This document shows positions 21,288 through 33,254 of a stretch of 64,000 bases of DNA, in pieces (the stretch's first letter is position 1; the number at the start of each line of letters is the position of its first letter). A program made the translations under genes and the position numbers. The DNA lies in contig OX327690.1 of assembly GCA_946807835.1 (NCBI GenBank), positions 8,280,501 to 8,344,500 on the forward strand, written 5' to 3'. The stretch is from Ailanthus altissimus. Lineage: Eukaryota > Streptophyta > Magnoliopsida > Sapindales > Simaroubaceae. The notes under the pieces are model-generated. The model was not told the origin of the DNA, did not search any database, and saw only the letters and a list, made by a program, of their open reading frames with translations.

Positions 21288-22843
21288 TGTGATGAACACA
21301 TGCAAATGCATGTTGTTAAGAGATTCAATCACCATTTAATGTCACTAATTTTAGTATTTTCTGTATTTTTAGCTTGAAATAAAGTGTTCTCCTTAAATTG
21401 TGATTAATGAATGTTATTTGGACAGGTTTAGGTAAAATGGACATAACTCTCAATGTAGAAATCAAAATGAAGAAATTCTTAAACCTGGTGTAACATGACT
21501 TAATCTTACACAACTTTGAAGAATAGTGGAAAATCCAAATCCAACATTTTATGGGCCAAAAATTGAGATACAACAGAATCGGACTACAACTCCTACCCAG
21601 CTTGACCCAACTCATGTATTTGGACCATATCTCACAAAATACGTACTCAATTGGTATAATTCTTGAAGTTGTGAATTACTGACTTAACTATTAACAACTC
21701 GTATGTTTATGATAAAGTCCAAATCAGTCGTTATCATGGACCAAATCGCATTGCAAGTGGGTAAAATGGTTGTTGGCCGAATTCTGATGTATCTTTGGAA
21801 TTTTGCTCATATCTCATTGGATACTCATCCAATTTGCATGAAATCAGTGCCTATAGAAAGAAGAGTCAAAATTATACAACTTTCATATCGGCTATAGAAG
21901 CTGAATTGATCATTTACATTATCAAAAATGTGCTGCAAGTGGATACACGAGTTATTGGCTTAAAATTATTGAAGATTGATGTCATCCATGACATATGTCC
22001 ATTCATTGCCTATATAAGGAGACCCTTAGGACATTTTTAATAGATAATTCTCTCTTCTTTTATTCTCATTAACATGTATTGTAATTTAGGCTAGAGTTTC
22101 TAGCAAGGCTAAGAGATGAACTTTTATGTGTAGTAAATCTACTTCCATGCTTTGATTCGGTGTCAAGAGCTATAAATGTTGTAAGTTTGGTTTTGATTAA
22201 ACTCTTATCTATTTTATTTTCTATAATCCAGAGGTTATAATTCTCATGTCTCATATATGTTCAGTCATGCTTTTCTTATGTGATTCATGTTGATTTATAA
22301 TTGTTACTGGTTACATTGTTTTATATGTTAATCTTTTACTATAGTATTGTCAATTTGATATATTGTCGATCTTGGATAACATGTAAGGGCAATAAATGTT
22401 TGATATTCAAGTTAATCTTTTACTGCAATATTGTCAAAATAATATATTGTCGATCTTAGATAACTTGTATAAATAACATGATGTGTGTTAATGCTTGTAA
22501 AGAGTTTAACTAAATCAAATACATGTGTTATCAAATGTGTTATATAATACATACCTTCCGATTGATTGTTTGGGATGTGAAACTTTTAGTTGAGTTATAA
22601 ATATCGAATCAAAGTATAGAGTAGATTTATAAAGCATAATTGTGATTCTCAAAGCCTTACTTAAATCATCATAAGACATTTTCCTCAATTCATAGACAAT
22701 TCTATCTCATCCGTTTAAATCAATTAACCCTTTGCTACTGCTTTAATATTTTACTTCACCAACCTATTTTGCCAAGATCTTCCTCGTGGGATCGACACCT
22801 CAATCTATACTGCGATAGCCGCATTATATTTTGAGCGTAAACA
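21288..22843 (+). repeat. 3' LTR of the gypsy element
   Basis: About 1.56 kb, from TGTGATGAACACATGC to the terminal TTTTGAGCGTAAACA. The end CTGCGATAGCCGC...AACA is typical of Athila/Tat LTR ends. A TATA box TATATAAG lies at 22011-22018, with the likely transcription start near 22045. There is no 5' LTR in the window to compare with, so the boundaries rest on the tract/TG and CA rules. The short open frames inside are not genes. Confidence 0.65.
22011..22018 (+). promoter_or_regulatory. TATA box of gypsy LTR promoter
   Basis: GCCTATATAAGGAGACCC is a canonical plant LTR core promoter at a position separating U3 from R. Confidence 0.65.
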
Positions 22844-24002
22844 TACAGTAATCAAATATTGATAATAAATCCTGCCAACAATAAACTTTTCTTTTGACTT
22901 ACTTATTGCATGCATGAAAAACTTGATAATCATCCCATATTTATACCGTAAATATAACTATTATTTGGCCAAAAAATAATATTTCTTTGAGCTGATTATT
23001 TTTTTGTTTAAATAATAAACAATTCATCTTAATACCCCAAATAAAGAAATCTACATAACAGAGGTTACTTTGGCAACATGTTATTTTAATTAATTTATTT
23101 TGAAATATAAGGCGAGTAGTGCCAAAAAAAAAAAAATAACCGAATGCCTACAAAAAATAAGTTTTTTTTATACACTAGAGTAGCGTATAACGCCAAGGCC
23201 GCTGTGGTTACAACATTGCTAATGGTTCAACATAAGATCAATGATTGCTGGCTCAAATTTAAATAAATTAAATTTTAGGTTGGATCTCTATGAATTGAGT
23301 CGGGTAGACTCAATTCTACCAAAAATAACTAAAAGCCCTAAATTTACTAACTTTGGATTTGCAAATATCCAAAAATAGACCACAAAATAATTTTCAGTCA
23401 AAATTAAGACTTATTTATAAATTTTTTAAAGTTTTTAGGCCAAACTATAATTACTTAAAGTTAGAGGGGGTTAAGTAAACAAAGTCAATAACATGGACCT
23501 ATATGAAAATATTGTAAATGTTTACGATTAAATTATAAGTATCTAAACCTTTAGGGGGTTGTATGAAAATAACCACTTTATTACTTCTAAACTTTTATAA
23601 TCAAAATATAATTAACAAAGCTAAGATAGATCTAAATGATATTTAGTAGATAAACCCAAACCATTCTTTTCTCATGCCCCCGCCCATCATTTTTTTTATT
23701 AATAATAAATATAAATAAAACATTAAAAAAATTAAATTGTTAAAAAAACACACAAAAATCAAATTAAAGTCAAATTTTGATGTCTTTCATCTTTAGTTCT
23801 TCAAATCAATGACCCTTAAATTATATTTGAACCTCAAATCACAATTAAAAAACATAAACTTAATTTTTTCTCAATAAAATCATGAAAAATTTATAAATAT
23901 AATATCTTTACCCTAAATAACCATATGGGAAAGATATTCAAAATATGAATATATGTATTGACAATCTTAATAATTTAATATGATTTTCGTTTTGATATCA
24001 CT
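22844..24002. other. AT-rich spacer
   Basis: Non-coding AT-rich DNA with homopolymer runs; no gene or element recognised. Confidence 0.5.
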
Positions 24003-24165
24003 TATTAGACATAACTATAAATTAAATTCATATCCATATGTATATAACCCAAGATCTATCATGTCAAATTATTAAGATAAGATGTTGAGAAAAGTACACA
24101 TGAGGAATTCATGGTGGTTAGAACTTGAAGATTAACAACCTTGAATAAGAACAACGAGTACAATG
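24003..24165 (-). repeat. solo copia LTR, left part
   Basis: It matches 10325-10490 (AAGATCTATCATGTCAAATT, GAACTTGAAGATTAACAACC) and is interrupted after CAATG by the composite element. Joined to 39769-40103 it gives about 498 bp, the same length as the 494-bp LTR at 10325-10818. No internal region flanks it, so it is a solo LTR. Its own target duplication is degraded (TCACT against TCTTT). Confidence 0.85.
24161..24165. repeat. target site duplication, left copy (CAATG)
   Basis: CAATG at 24161-24165 recurs at 39764-39768, flanking the whole 15.6-kb composite element. The uninterrupted related LTR has a single TAATG at the equivalent position, confirming the insertion point. Confidence 0.9.
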
Positions 24166-26514
24166 TGTTTGGTGTTGATTATTCTAGGGTGTTTGCATGT
24201 GGGATGTGTTCATCATACAACAATAATACATATCTCATATATATATGTGCACAGCGGAAGATTAAAATTAATACAATGAACACATGTAATACATATTTAT
24301 CAAATAAAAAATGAGATTGAGAAATTTAACCCATGAAGTCTTTGGATTAATTTGTTTGAAGTTCACCATGAAATAAAACTTTAATCAATCCTAGCAATCA
24401 ACAAAAGTAGGTTTGATTGTCTAGAATGGCAGTATGTTAATCCAGCATTTAGTTTAACTCTTAAACTTGATTCAAAGTTAAACTCTTTAATTTAATTAAA
24501 TTTGTTTTTACTTTTATTCATCTCTTGAATAAAATTAAATTTAATTCATGTTTTAATGGCTAAATTAATTTGAGAAGATGATGAATAGAAAATATTTTCA
24601 ACTCTTGAAACACTTCAATTTTCATTCTCCATTTCTCTCTTAATTTTCTAGCCAACTAACAATAATTAACATTTGTTTTAATCAAATTAAATTATTTTAT
24701 TTTATCTTTTGTTCAACTCTTGAACAATTAAAACAAATCTATTTTAGTTATTACATTTAGTAACCATTTATATATTTGTTTTGTTGTTCTAACATTAAAA
24801 CACAAAAAAAAAAAAGAATTCTAATTTCTCAAATTGAAATGGCCACCAAAATTGTAAAATCTAAAAACTTGTGAATTTTGAATTTCATTTTACTTTATAT
24901 ACTAATGCATAAATTTCAAACTAATTTGAATTTCATTTGCATTTAATTTAACTTAACATAACCTTAGTTAATATTTAACCTTAGTTAGGTTAGTTTAACT
25001 TATTCCTTAAGTTAATAAATATTTAAATATTCTAACCATACTTAACTAACTTAATCATGGTTAGGTTAACCTTTACTTAATCATTAAGTAAGGTTAACTT
25101 ACCTTAACCATATGGTTAACTTTTAACCATAGTTAAGTTAAATCATTTATTTAACAATTAAATAAATAAGTATTTATTTTAATTATTTAACAATTAAATA
25201 ATCATAGAGTGAAATTACATTTATATCCTTACTAGGTTACCAAGTTAATCTAAAGTGAGTCCTACCATTTAACCATATACATTAGTTAACTTAACCTTAG
25301 TAAATTGCTGAATTTTATTGTATTGAACCATTCAATACGGTAAACTGCCCAAGTGCTCAAAGAGTACATTTCATATTAGGACTCTCTAGGTCTACATTCG
25401 ATTTGTCAAATGGAACTATTCCATTAATTCGTAATTGATGCCCCACGCACACGTTGCGAATATTACAAATTAGCATGTTAGACCATACAAGATGAGGTCA
25501 TAACGAATACGTATAATCATTCCATCATTTATACCCTGGATGTGCAGGGATGTAGATCAGCACCGTCAAATCCCCATTTGCTCATCCATTATCTTATCTC
25601 CAGATTCGTATTTCGATAAACAATATACGCAAACATTTTTGTTATATTATTTAACTCGTTGGAAAACGCTTTTCTCGGGTTTATGCTTGTGGCCACAAGA
25701 CTTCATGAAATACAATCTCGGAGCATCGGATATACAACTTACCAACATAAGCTGACGGATCCTGTATTTACGTACACCGAACTCCATGAGCATCGGACCA
25801 TACCTAGCGACACATAGCGGTCAGACCATGAAAGGTCTCTGACATATGTGGAACCAAAGCATGATGGATCACTCACAAGACCACCGTGGCGTACAGGTCA
25901 AAGGACCACGAATACTACTCAACTCGAGAGGACATTCCTTTGACGACTTCATAGGATATTTATTGGGGTCTTCATGAGTCTGTTCAGTATTGAGTCCTGA
26001 CTGGATACCCGTATGCCTATACAAGCTCTAAGCTCATGGTCAGCTAAGTACAACCATCTGAACCAGTAAGATATAAACATACACTAATCTATATTATGAG
26101 AATTCACCGATAGACCCGTATTGGTGAACATAGATTAGGAACATTATGTTTTAGAGATACTTACATAATGATATTTCTTAGCTGATTTTGTAACTTTTTG
26201 CAACTATATCATTACAAGTATACTCTCAGGTCTTTGTCCCATTATAGACAAGGTTCTAACTCTTTAGATCTCACTGACTCTTATAACCTGCTAACTCTTA
26301 ACAGTGCTAACTCTTAGCATTTATATTAGTTCTGGTCTAAACTCCTTTAGACCAGATCTGAACTCTTTCAGATCATACAGTGTCTGTAATGTTACAAGCA
26401 TTATACCATATAAATATAATATTAACAATTTTTATTAGAAATGTTTGTTGTATAAATATTACACAATTAATATTCATACAATATTGGAATGGCACGTAAG
26501 CACCAGCTCCAACA
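24166..26514 (-). repeat. LTR A (3' terminal LTR of the composite)
   Basis: 2349 bp, TGTTTGGTGTTG ... GCACCAGCTCCAACA. It is the most diverged on its left half from the other two copies. The frame at 25540-25755 lies inside it and corresponds to frames in the other LTR copies; it is not a gene. Confidence 0.92.
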
Positions 26515-26526
26515 ACCTCTCACTTG
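26515..26526 (-). other. polypurine tract, unit 1
   Basis: The minus strand reads GCAAGTGAGAGGT directly before LTR A. The same tract is at 33243-33254 for unit 2. Confidence 0.75.
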
Positions 26527-29500
26527 CTTTAGTGCCATACGTACTGGTATCTTATACCAATACACTTCACGTGTTTCTCAAACACTATAGAAGTTTAGGC
26601 TTATGGGGTTTGCTACATTATTTAATGATTGTTCCCTAGATTTTATTACAACTCTTGTAGTCAATGACTTTTTAATTATATGATATTCAGAGTTCACGTG
26701 ATCAGAATACTGGTGTGCCTTATGGCTTCTTGGCTTGAGCAATTATTGTTATTTTGCAATATAGTGAGATAGGATCCACTGAGCTTGAAACTATTTAAAG
26801 CTCTGCAATTAACTTGAATATCTATAGTACTTTCTTTGCAGGTTTCTCAAGTCGCAACATATTCTACCTCCAAGGCAAAATTAGTTATGGACATTTAATA
26901 ACACACTTTTAACTAGCTCCAGTACCGATAAAGAGAAACACATAACTAGATGTAGAATGTCTACCATCCAGATCAGATGAAAGTCTGAATATGTGCATCC
27001 TTTCATTTGTAAGAAATATTTTTCCATATTATTTAAACTTGTCATGTATACCTCTTAGGTATTTCAGATATGTTTCATAACCATTTAATGGTCATGATCT
27101 GGATTAAACAGATACCAGCAAGTAACACTTACAACCATCCAAATCCAGATTATGTACATAAGATGGTATGCATTAAGCTATTTCTAGCTTATGTATCTGA
27201 GACGTTAGACACTCTAACTCTTTCATCTTCTTTTCGAGGACACTTCTTCTGAGAAAGATAAATGCCATGTCTAAAAGGGACTTTAACTATCTCACAGTCA
27301 ATCAAGTTGTATCTTTTCATGGGCTTAGTCTATGTACAAAGATTGAGAGAGTTTTATTAGCTTTCTAGCTATATCTCCATAAAACTTTATACCTAGTATA
27401 CAGGAAGTCTCTCTCATATCTTTTATAAAGAAGTTCTTTACACAGATAATACTTATCTGATTTACTTGTAATATACAAACATTGTTTCCAACATTGAGTA
27501 TATTTTTCACTTAGAGAACTAAAAAGATAATCACGCTCCCACTGCCCTTTCTAAACACACACGCTTCCTCTTTATTCTTGATAAAACCAGACTTTCTGAT
27601 TTCATCATATAAACAAAGATTCCAGTTTTGGGAAAAACTGCTCAAGTCCATAAATGAACTTCTTCAGTTTACATATTATATTAGAAGTTAGGCTTAAATG
27701 CAAAAACATCAAGTTGTTCTATGCTTATCTCTTACTCGAGATATATATCCCAGAACTCCTTATTTACATCCATTAGCCAGTCCTCATAATCATAATATAC
27801 ATCAATAACCAATAAAATCCAAATTGACTTTGGCATGGTTATTGATGAAAAAGGTTTTCTCATTACCAATCCTAGATCTCTGAGTGTAACCTTTCAACAT
27901 TAGTCAGGCCATGAAGGACTATTCCTTCAGTTAGGGCCTACACTTTTACTGCGTAAACTGATTTACTACTGATAGAAACAGTTTCTACAGGAAGCACAAC
28001 TAAGTCTTAGACTTGATTGTCATACATAGAGTCAATTTCGAATTTTATGGTATCTTGCCATTTTCTTGAACAATGTCAAACATCGTCTCTCCATAAGTCA
28101 AAGGATCATTTTCTTTAACTAAGAAAACACCAAGTGCACCTTTAGGTATCAAACATACCTAAATGATGGCCTTGATATCCTTTTCGACTTATGAGAATAT
28201 GTTAAAGGTATTTCACTTAATTGAAATTAAAACTCCACCGTTGGTTCATCTATTAAGATTGACTTCATTAAGTTCAATCTTCCTATAATCTCCATAATCC
28301 ATGAGAAACTCTTTCTTTAGCAATGTGACATCATGAGAAATGAACATATTTTGTTCATCTGAATTATAGAATTGGTATGCCATTATACACTTGTGATACA
28401 AAATGAAATGTTACTTGTACCCTTGGATACAAGTTTATTCTGTTGCATAACTCTTATGAAAGCAGAATAACACCAAGTCTTAACATACTTAAGACTCATT
28501 TCTCATTTAGTCTATATCTCATATAGAATAGTAGAAATAATTTTTGATGGAATTATTTTTAATAAGTGAGTAGCAGATTCTAAAGCATAACCTTATAGAT
28601 ATTGTAGAAGATCAGCGATTCTCAATATCAATCAGACTGTGTTTAATATATTCTGATTTCTCATTTCCTAAACATGTTTATGTTAAGGAGTATCTTGAGG
28701 ACTATGCTGAGTGAGAATCATATTCTTGTTAAAATAATTTGTGAATCTATTGATTATGTATAAACTAGTTCGATATAATCGAAAGCACTCAATATACATA
28801 AGGGTTTGTTTCTTTAAATTCATTGTCAAAGCATTATGAACAATTTGAAATTTTTCTGACTTGCATTTCTTAGAAACACATGTCCATATAGTGACAATCA
28901 CTATAAAGACAGTGAAGTATCGAAATCACCTATAACAGTAAGATTTATTGGACTAAATACATCTCTATGTACCAGATTCAATAAACCAGTAGCTTGGCGT
29001 CTTATACCTATATAAAGATTCGATCATATTCTCTTGAATTCATAATTCATAAACTAGTCAATGTTCTATAGTCATATTAAATATCTGACCATCCTTAACT
29101 AGACGGGATAGTCGTCTTACGATTACATGACCTAATCTTATATGCCACTATTTATTAATATTTAAGTTGCTGAAATACTATTTATTCTGTTCACCTATAC
29201 ACTTATGACATTTCCTGCTGTATAAAAGATATGAAGGCTATTCATTAACTGACATTCAGTTAGTTAAACATCATCATTATCATAAAGAACTATTTCTAAT
29301 ATTTTTATGATAACCCTCTCTATTAACTACAGGGAGTGATATGATTCACCAAATAATATTTGACACGAAATAGCAATTTTACAATATTAATGCTGTTACC
29401 AGAAATAAGAAGTAACTTTGAAGTTTTAACGGCTGCCACATCTAAGAAATCTCTATTTCCTATGTGAAGTTGAACTTCTCATTTCCTAGCTATCAAGCAT

Positions 29501-30060
29501 TTCTCAGATCATGCAACATCTTGTAAATATGAGAATGACAAGCGGTATCTCATACCCTTATTCACTTAGCATCATATATTAATGAAATGTCTATGATTGG
29601 TAAAAGGATATCTGATAGGCTAATCTTTTTTTAAGTCAATGTGCTATAAATAGTAACATTTACTATTTCAAACCTTATAACGGTGAAAACACTTTCCATT
29701 ATGACTTTTCTCTATCTCTGGTTTAGTAATATCAAATATTACTGAATCTAGAATTATTCTTAGATTCATAAATAAGTCTTAAATATTTTATTCAGTACCC
29801 TATAGTTATTGGGTATTTATCAAGATTACAAACGGATTGCTCGTACTCATCTTATCTGTATAAGACAAAAATATCTTATCTCTATAAGACAAATTCGGAG
29901 ATGTGTAGCTGAACATTTTTAATTGTTAATAAATAACGCTTTAGATCATGGGTATAACTATTATATATTTTTTAATCTAAAAACGCTCTCTCACTGCTTT
30001 ACTTAATCTCTTTAATCTCTTAAACGGGATGACGACAGTTTAAAAAAATTTAAACTATAC
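26527..30060 (-). pseudogene. pol: copia gag-pol remnant, unit 1
   Basis: Minus-strand copia domains, heavily decayed. Integrase core remnant: MIVTIWTCVSKKCKSEKFQI to ILTQHSPQDTP, about 28960-28683. RT segment: VYKLKKFIYGL-like, then YDEIRKSGFIKNKEEACVF, then NILNVGNNVCILQVNQI, then MRETSCILGIKFYGDIARKL, about 27720-27325. RNase H: SDFHLIWMVDILHLVMCFSL corresponds to the usual SDFQSDLDGRKSTSGYVF region, about 27000-26930. Gag must lie at about 29000-30060, but I cannot recognise it. The frame is broken by many stops and shifts. The short open frames at 26445, 27070, 27325, 28683 and 30371 are all fragments of this unit or its flanks. Confidence 0.8.
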
Positions 30061-30068
30061 AACGAAAA

Positions 30069-30419
30069 GTAGACCCCATTGGCATTTTGCTCTAGCCTCA
30101 CGTTAAAGCAATATTGGCCTTTGTAAACCCAATAGGTAGACAACTCTTGTCAATTGTATTTCATACAACTCTTACTACTGATCCTAAATACACCTTATCC
30201 TCACGCTAAAGCAATATTGGGTAAGTGTATTTCAGATTAACTCGTCAGTAGTCAAATATATGTTACTGACATTATCCTCACGCTACAACAATATTGGATA
30301 ATATATTCGCATATATTTGACTCATCTCATGTTTCACCGGCATTAGACTAAGTCACACTGACCAAATCCCTTACGCTAAAGCAATATTAAAAAAGACCAT
30401 AGTGACCCGTAATACACCG
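30069..30419 (-). other. four-hairpin array in the copia leader, unit 1
   Basis: Four consecutive inverted repeats of 70-80 bp each carry the same apical sequence (plus strand TCACGCTAAAGCAATATT) at 30099-30115, 30201-30218, 30278-30295 and 30371-30388. The stems differ. Hairpin 2 pairs ACTACTGA (30174) with TCAGTAGT (30245), plus inner arms AAATACACCTTATCC and GGGTAAGTGTATTT. Hairpin 3 pairs GTCAAATATATG (30251) with CATATATTTGAC (30310), plus ATTATCC and GGATAAT. Hairpins 1 (30069-30141) and 4 (30338-30419) are less perfect. The array lies about 480-830 nt downstream of the primer site in the element RNA. Structure is inferred by eye. Confidence 0.6.
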
Positions 30420-30718
30420 TATTGATAAGACGGACCATTTAAAATATTATCACATAATATAATAAATTTTAATCTAATTAAGAGAGATTTTAAATACAGG
30501 CACTCATCACATGAGAGGTTATTCTTAATCAATTGTTCATTTCTGTACAAGTACAACTAACCCTAACCAGTAGGGCTCCCATTGTGGTTACAAAAAATAA
30601 AATAAAATAAAATAAATATTTTCTTGGTTTATCATGTAAATTAATAACTACTATTATTACATCTCATAAACCCCCCACATGTGAAAAAAAAATTTAACTT
30701 TTTTTTATTAGTGTGAAA

Positions 30719-30775
30719 GCCGCGGCGTTCATATGAACGCTGCAGCGCTGGACATGAGCGCTGCGGCATTCCAGC
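30719..30775 (-). other. GC-rich palindromic block in leader, unit 1
   Basis: A CpG-rich island in AT-rich DNA containing a perfect 16-bp palindrome GCGTTCATATGAACGC (30725-30740) and a nearby AGCGCT...AGCGCT repeat. It lies about 125-180 nt below the primer site and is present unchanged in unit 2 at 37447-37503. It may be a dimerisation or packaging structure. Confidence 0.5.
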
Positions 30776-30884
30776 ATAGTTTATAATTGGTTTGCATTTT
30801 TAACACTTGAAATGCACCCCCAACAGCCCCAGAACTTGTCCTACAACATAGCCAACACTAAAAAACACGCATAACAATATAAAA

Positions 30885-30900
30885 TTACTCTAATACCAAT
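30885..30900 (-). other. primer-binding site, unit 1
   Basis: The minus strand reads ATTGGTATTAGAGTAA directly after LTR B. It is a near match to the initiator-tRNA-Met site TTGGTATCAGAGC. Confidence 0.8.
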
Positions 30901-33242
30901 TGTTGGGTGTTGATTATTCTAGGGTACTTGTATGTGGGATGTGTTCATCATATAACAATTATATATATCTCATACATATATGTACACAGCAGGAGATTAA
31001 AATTAATACAATGAACACATGTATTACATATTTATTAAATAAAAAATGAGATTGAGAAATTTAACTCATAAAGCCTTTGGATTAATTTGCTTGAAGTCCA
31101 CCATGAAATGAAACTTTGATCAATCCTAGCAATCAACAAATGTGAGTTTGATTGTCTACAATGGCAGTATGTTAATCCAGCATTTAGTTTAACTCTTAAA
31201 CTTGATTCAAAGTTAAACTCTTTAACTTAGTTAAATATATTTTTCCTTTTATTCAACTCTTGAATAAAAACAAATTTAATTCATGTTTTAATGGCTAAAT
31301 TAATTTGAGAAGATGATGAATAGAAAATGTTTTCAACTCTTGAAACATTTCAATTTTCGTTCTCCATTTCTCTCTTAATTTTCTAGCCAACCAAAAACAA
31401 TTAACTTTTTTTTAATCAAATTAAATTAATTTTTTTTATCTTTTGTTCAACTCTTGAACAATTAAAACAAATCTATTTTAGTTATTACATTTAGTAACCA
31501 TTTATATATTTGTTTTGTTGTTCTAACACTTAAAATACAAAACAAAGAATTCCAATTTCTCAAATTGAAATAGCCACCAAAATTGCAAAATCTAAAAACA
31601 TATGAATTTTGAATTTCATTTCACTTTATATACTAATGCTTAAAGTTCAAAATAATTTGAATTTTATTTGCATTTAATTTAACTTAACATAACCTTAGTT
31701 AATATTTAACCTTAGTTAGGTTAGTTTAACTTATTCCTTAAGTTAATAAATATTTAAATATTCTAACCATACTTAACTAACTTAATCATGGTTAGGTTAA
31801 CCTTTACTTAATCATTAAGTAAGGTTAACTTACCTTAACCATATGGTTAACTTTTAACCATAGTTAAGTTAAATCATTTATTTAACAATTAAATAAATAA
31901 ATATTTATTTTAATTATTTAACAATTAAATAATCATAGAGTGAAATTACATTGATATCTTTACTAGGTTACCAAGTTAATCTAAAGTGGGTCCCACCATT
32001 TAACCATATACATTAGTTAACTTAACCTTAGTAAATTGCTGAATTTTATTGTATTTAACCATTCAATATGGTAAACTGCTCAAGTGCTCAAAGAGTATAT
32101 TTCATATTAGGACTCTCTAGGTCTACATTCGATTTATCAAATGGAACTATTCCATTAATTCGTAATTGATGCCCCACGCACACGTTGCGAATATTACAAA
32201 TTAACATGTTAGACCATACAAGATGAGGTCATAACGTATACGTATAATCCTTCCATCATTTATACCCTGGATGTGCAGGGATGTAGATCAGCACCGTCAA
32301 ATCCCAATTTGCTCATCCATTATCTTATCTCCAGATTCGTATCTCGATAAACAATATACGCAAACACTTTTGCTATATTGTTTAACCCTGTGAAAAAACT
32401 CTTTTTCCGGGTTTATGCTTGTGGCCACAAGACTTCATGAAATACAATCTCGGAGCATCGGATATACAACTTACCAACATAAGCTGACGGATCCTGTATT
32501 TACGTACACCGAACTCCATGAGCATCGGACCATACCTAGCGACACATAGCGGTCAGACCATGAAAGGTCTCTGACATATGTGGAACCAAAGCATGATGGA
32601 TCACTCACAAGACCACCGTGGCGTACAGGTCAAAGGACCACGAATACTACTCAACTCGAGAGGACATTCCTTTGACGACTTCATAGGATATTTATTGGGG
32701 TCTTCATGAGTCTGTTCAGTATTGAGTCCTGACTGGATACCCGTATGCCTATACAAGCTCTAAGCTCATGGTCAGCTAAGTACAACCATCTGAACCAGTA
32801 AGATATAAACATACACTAATCTATATTATGAGAATTCACCGATAGACCCGTATTGGTGAACATAGATTAGGAACATTATGTTTTAGAGATACTTAATGAT
32901 ATTTCTTAGCTGATTTTGTAACTTTTTGCAACTATATCATTACAAGTATACTCTCAGGTCTTTGTCCCATTATAGACAAGGTTCTAACTCTTTAGATCTC
33001 ACTGACTCTTATAACCTGCTAACTCTTAACAGTGCTAACTCTTAGCATTTATATTAGTTCTGGTCTAAACTCCTTTAGACCAGATCTGAACTCTTTCAGA
33101 TCATACAGTGTCTGTAATGTTACAAGCATTATACCATATAAATATAATATTAACAATTTTTATTAGAAATGTTTGTTGTATAAATATTACACAATTAATA
33201 TTCATACAATATTGGAATGGCACGTAAGCACCAGCTCCAACA
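30901..33242 (-). repeat. LTR B (middle, mosaic of A and C)
   Basis: 2342 bp. Up to about 32407 it mostly shares bases with LTR C (for example TGTGAGTTTGATTGTCTACA and CCCTGTGAAAAAACTCTTTT). From about 32476 on it is practically identical to LTR A (TTACCAACATAAGCTGACGG, where C reads TTACCTACGTAAGCTAATGG). A 4-bp ACAT present in A near 26165 is missing here near 32890. A short A-like tract at about 31762-31862 lies within the C-like half. Confidence 0.9.
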
Positions 33243-33254
33243 ACCTCTCACTTG

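Larger units (their letters stand above)
12912..22843 (+). mobile_element. Athila-like Ty3/gypsy element carrying a LOG gene
   Basis: A gypsy element with gag, protease, RT, RNase H, integrase, a post-pol ORF, a LOG gene, a long 3' UTR, a polypurine tract and a 3' LTR, all on the plus strand. The protease motif DLGAS, the RT box FMDD and the env-position ORF fit the Athila side of the Athila/Tat group. The 5' LTR, primer site and leader are missing: gag abuts decayed copia DNA at about 12905-12912. Over about 5.3 kb gag-pol stays in a single frame, interrupted only by nonsense codons. The clade call rests on motif recognition, not on a tree. Confidence 0.88.
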
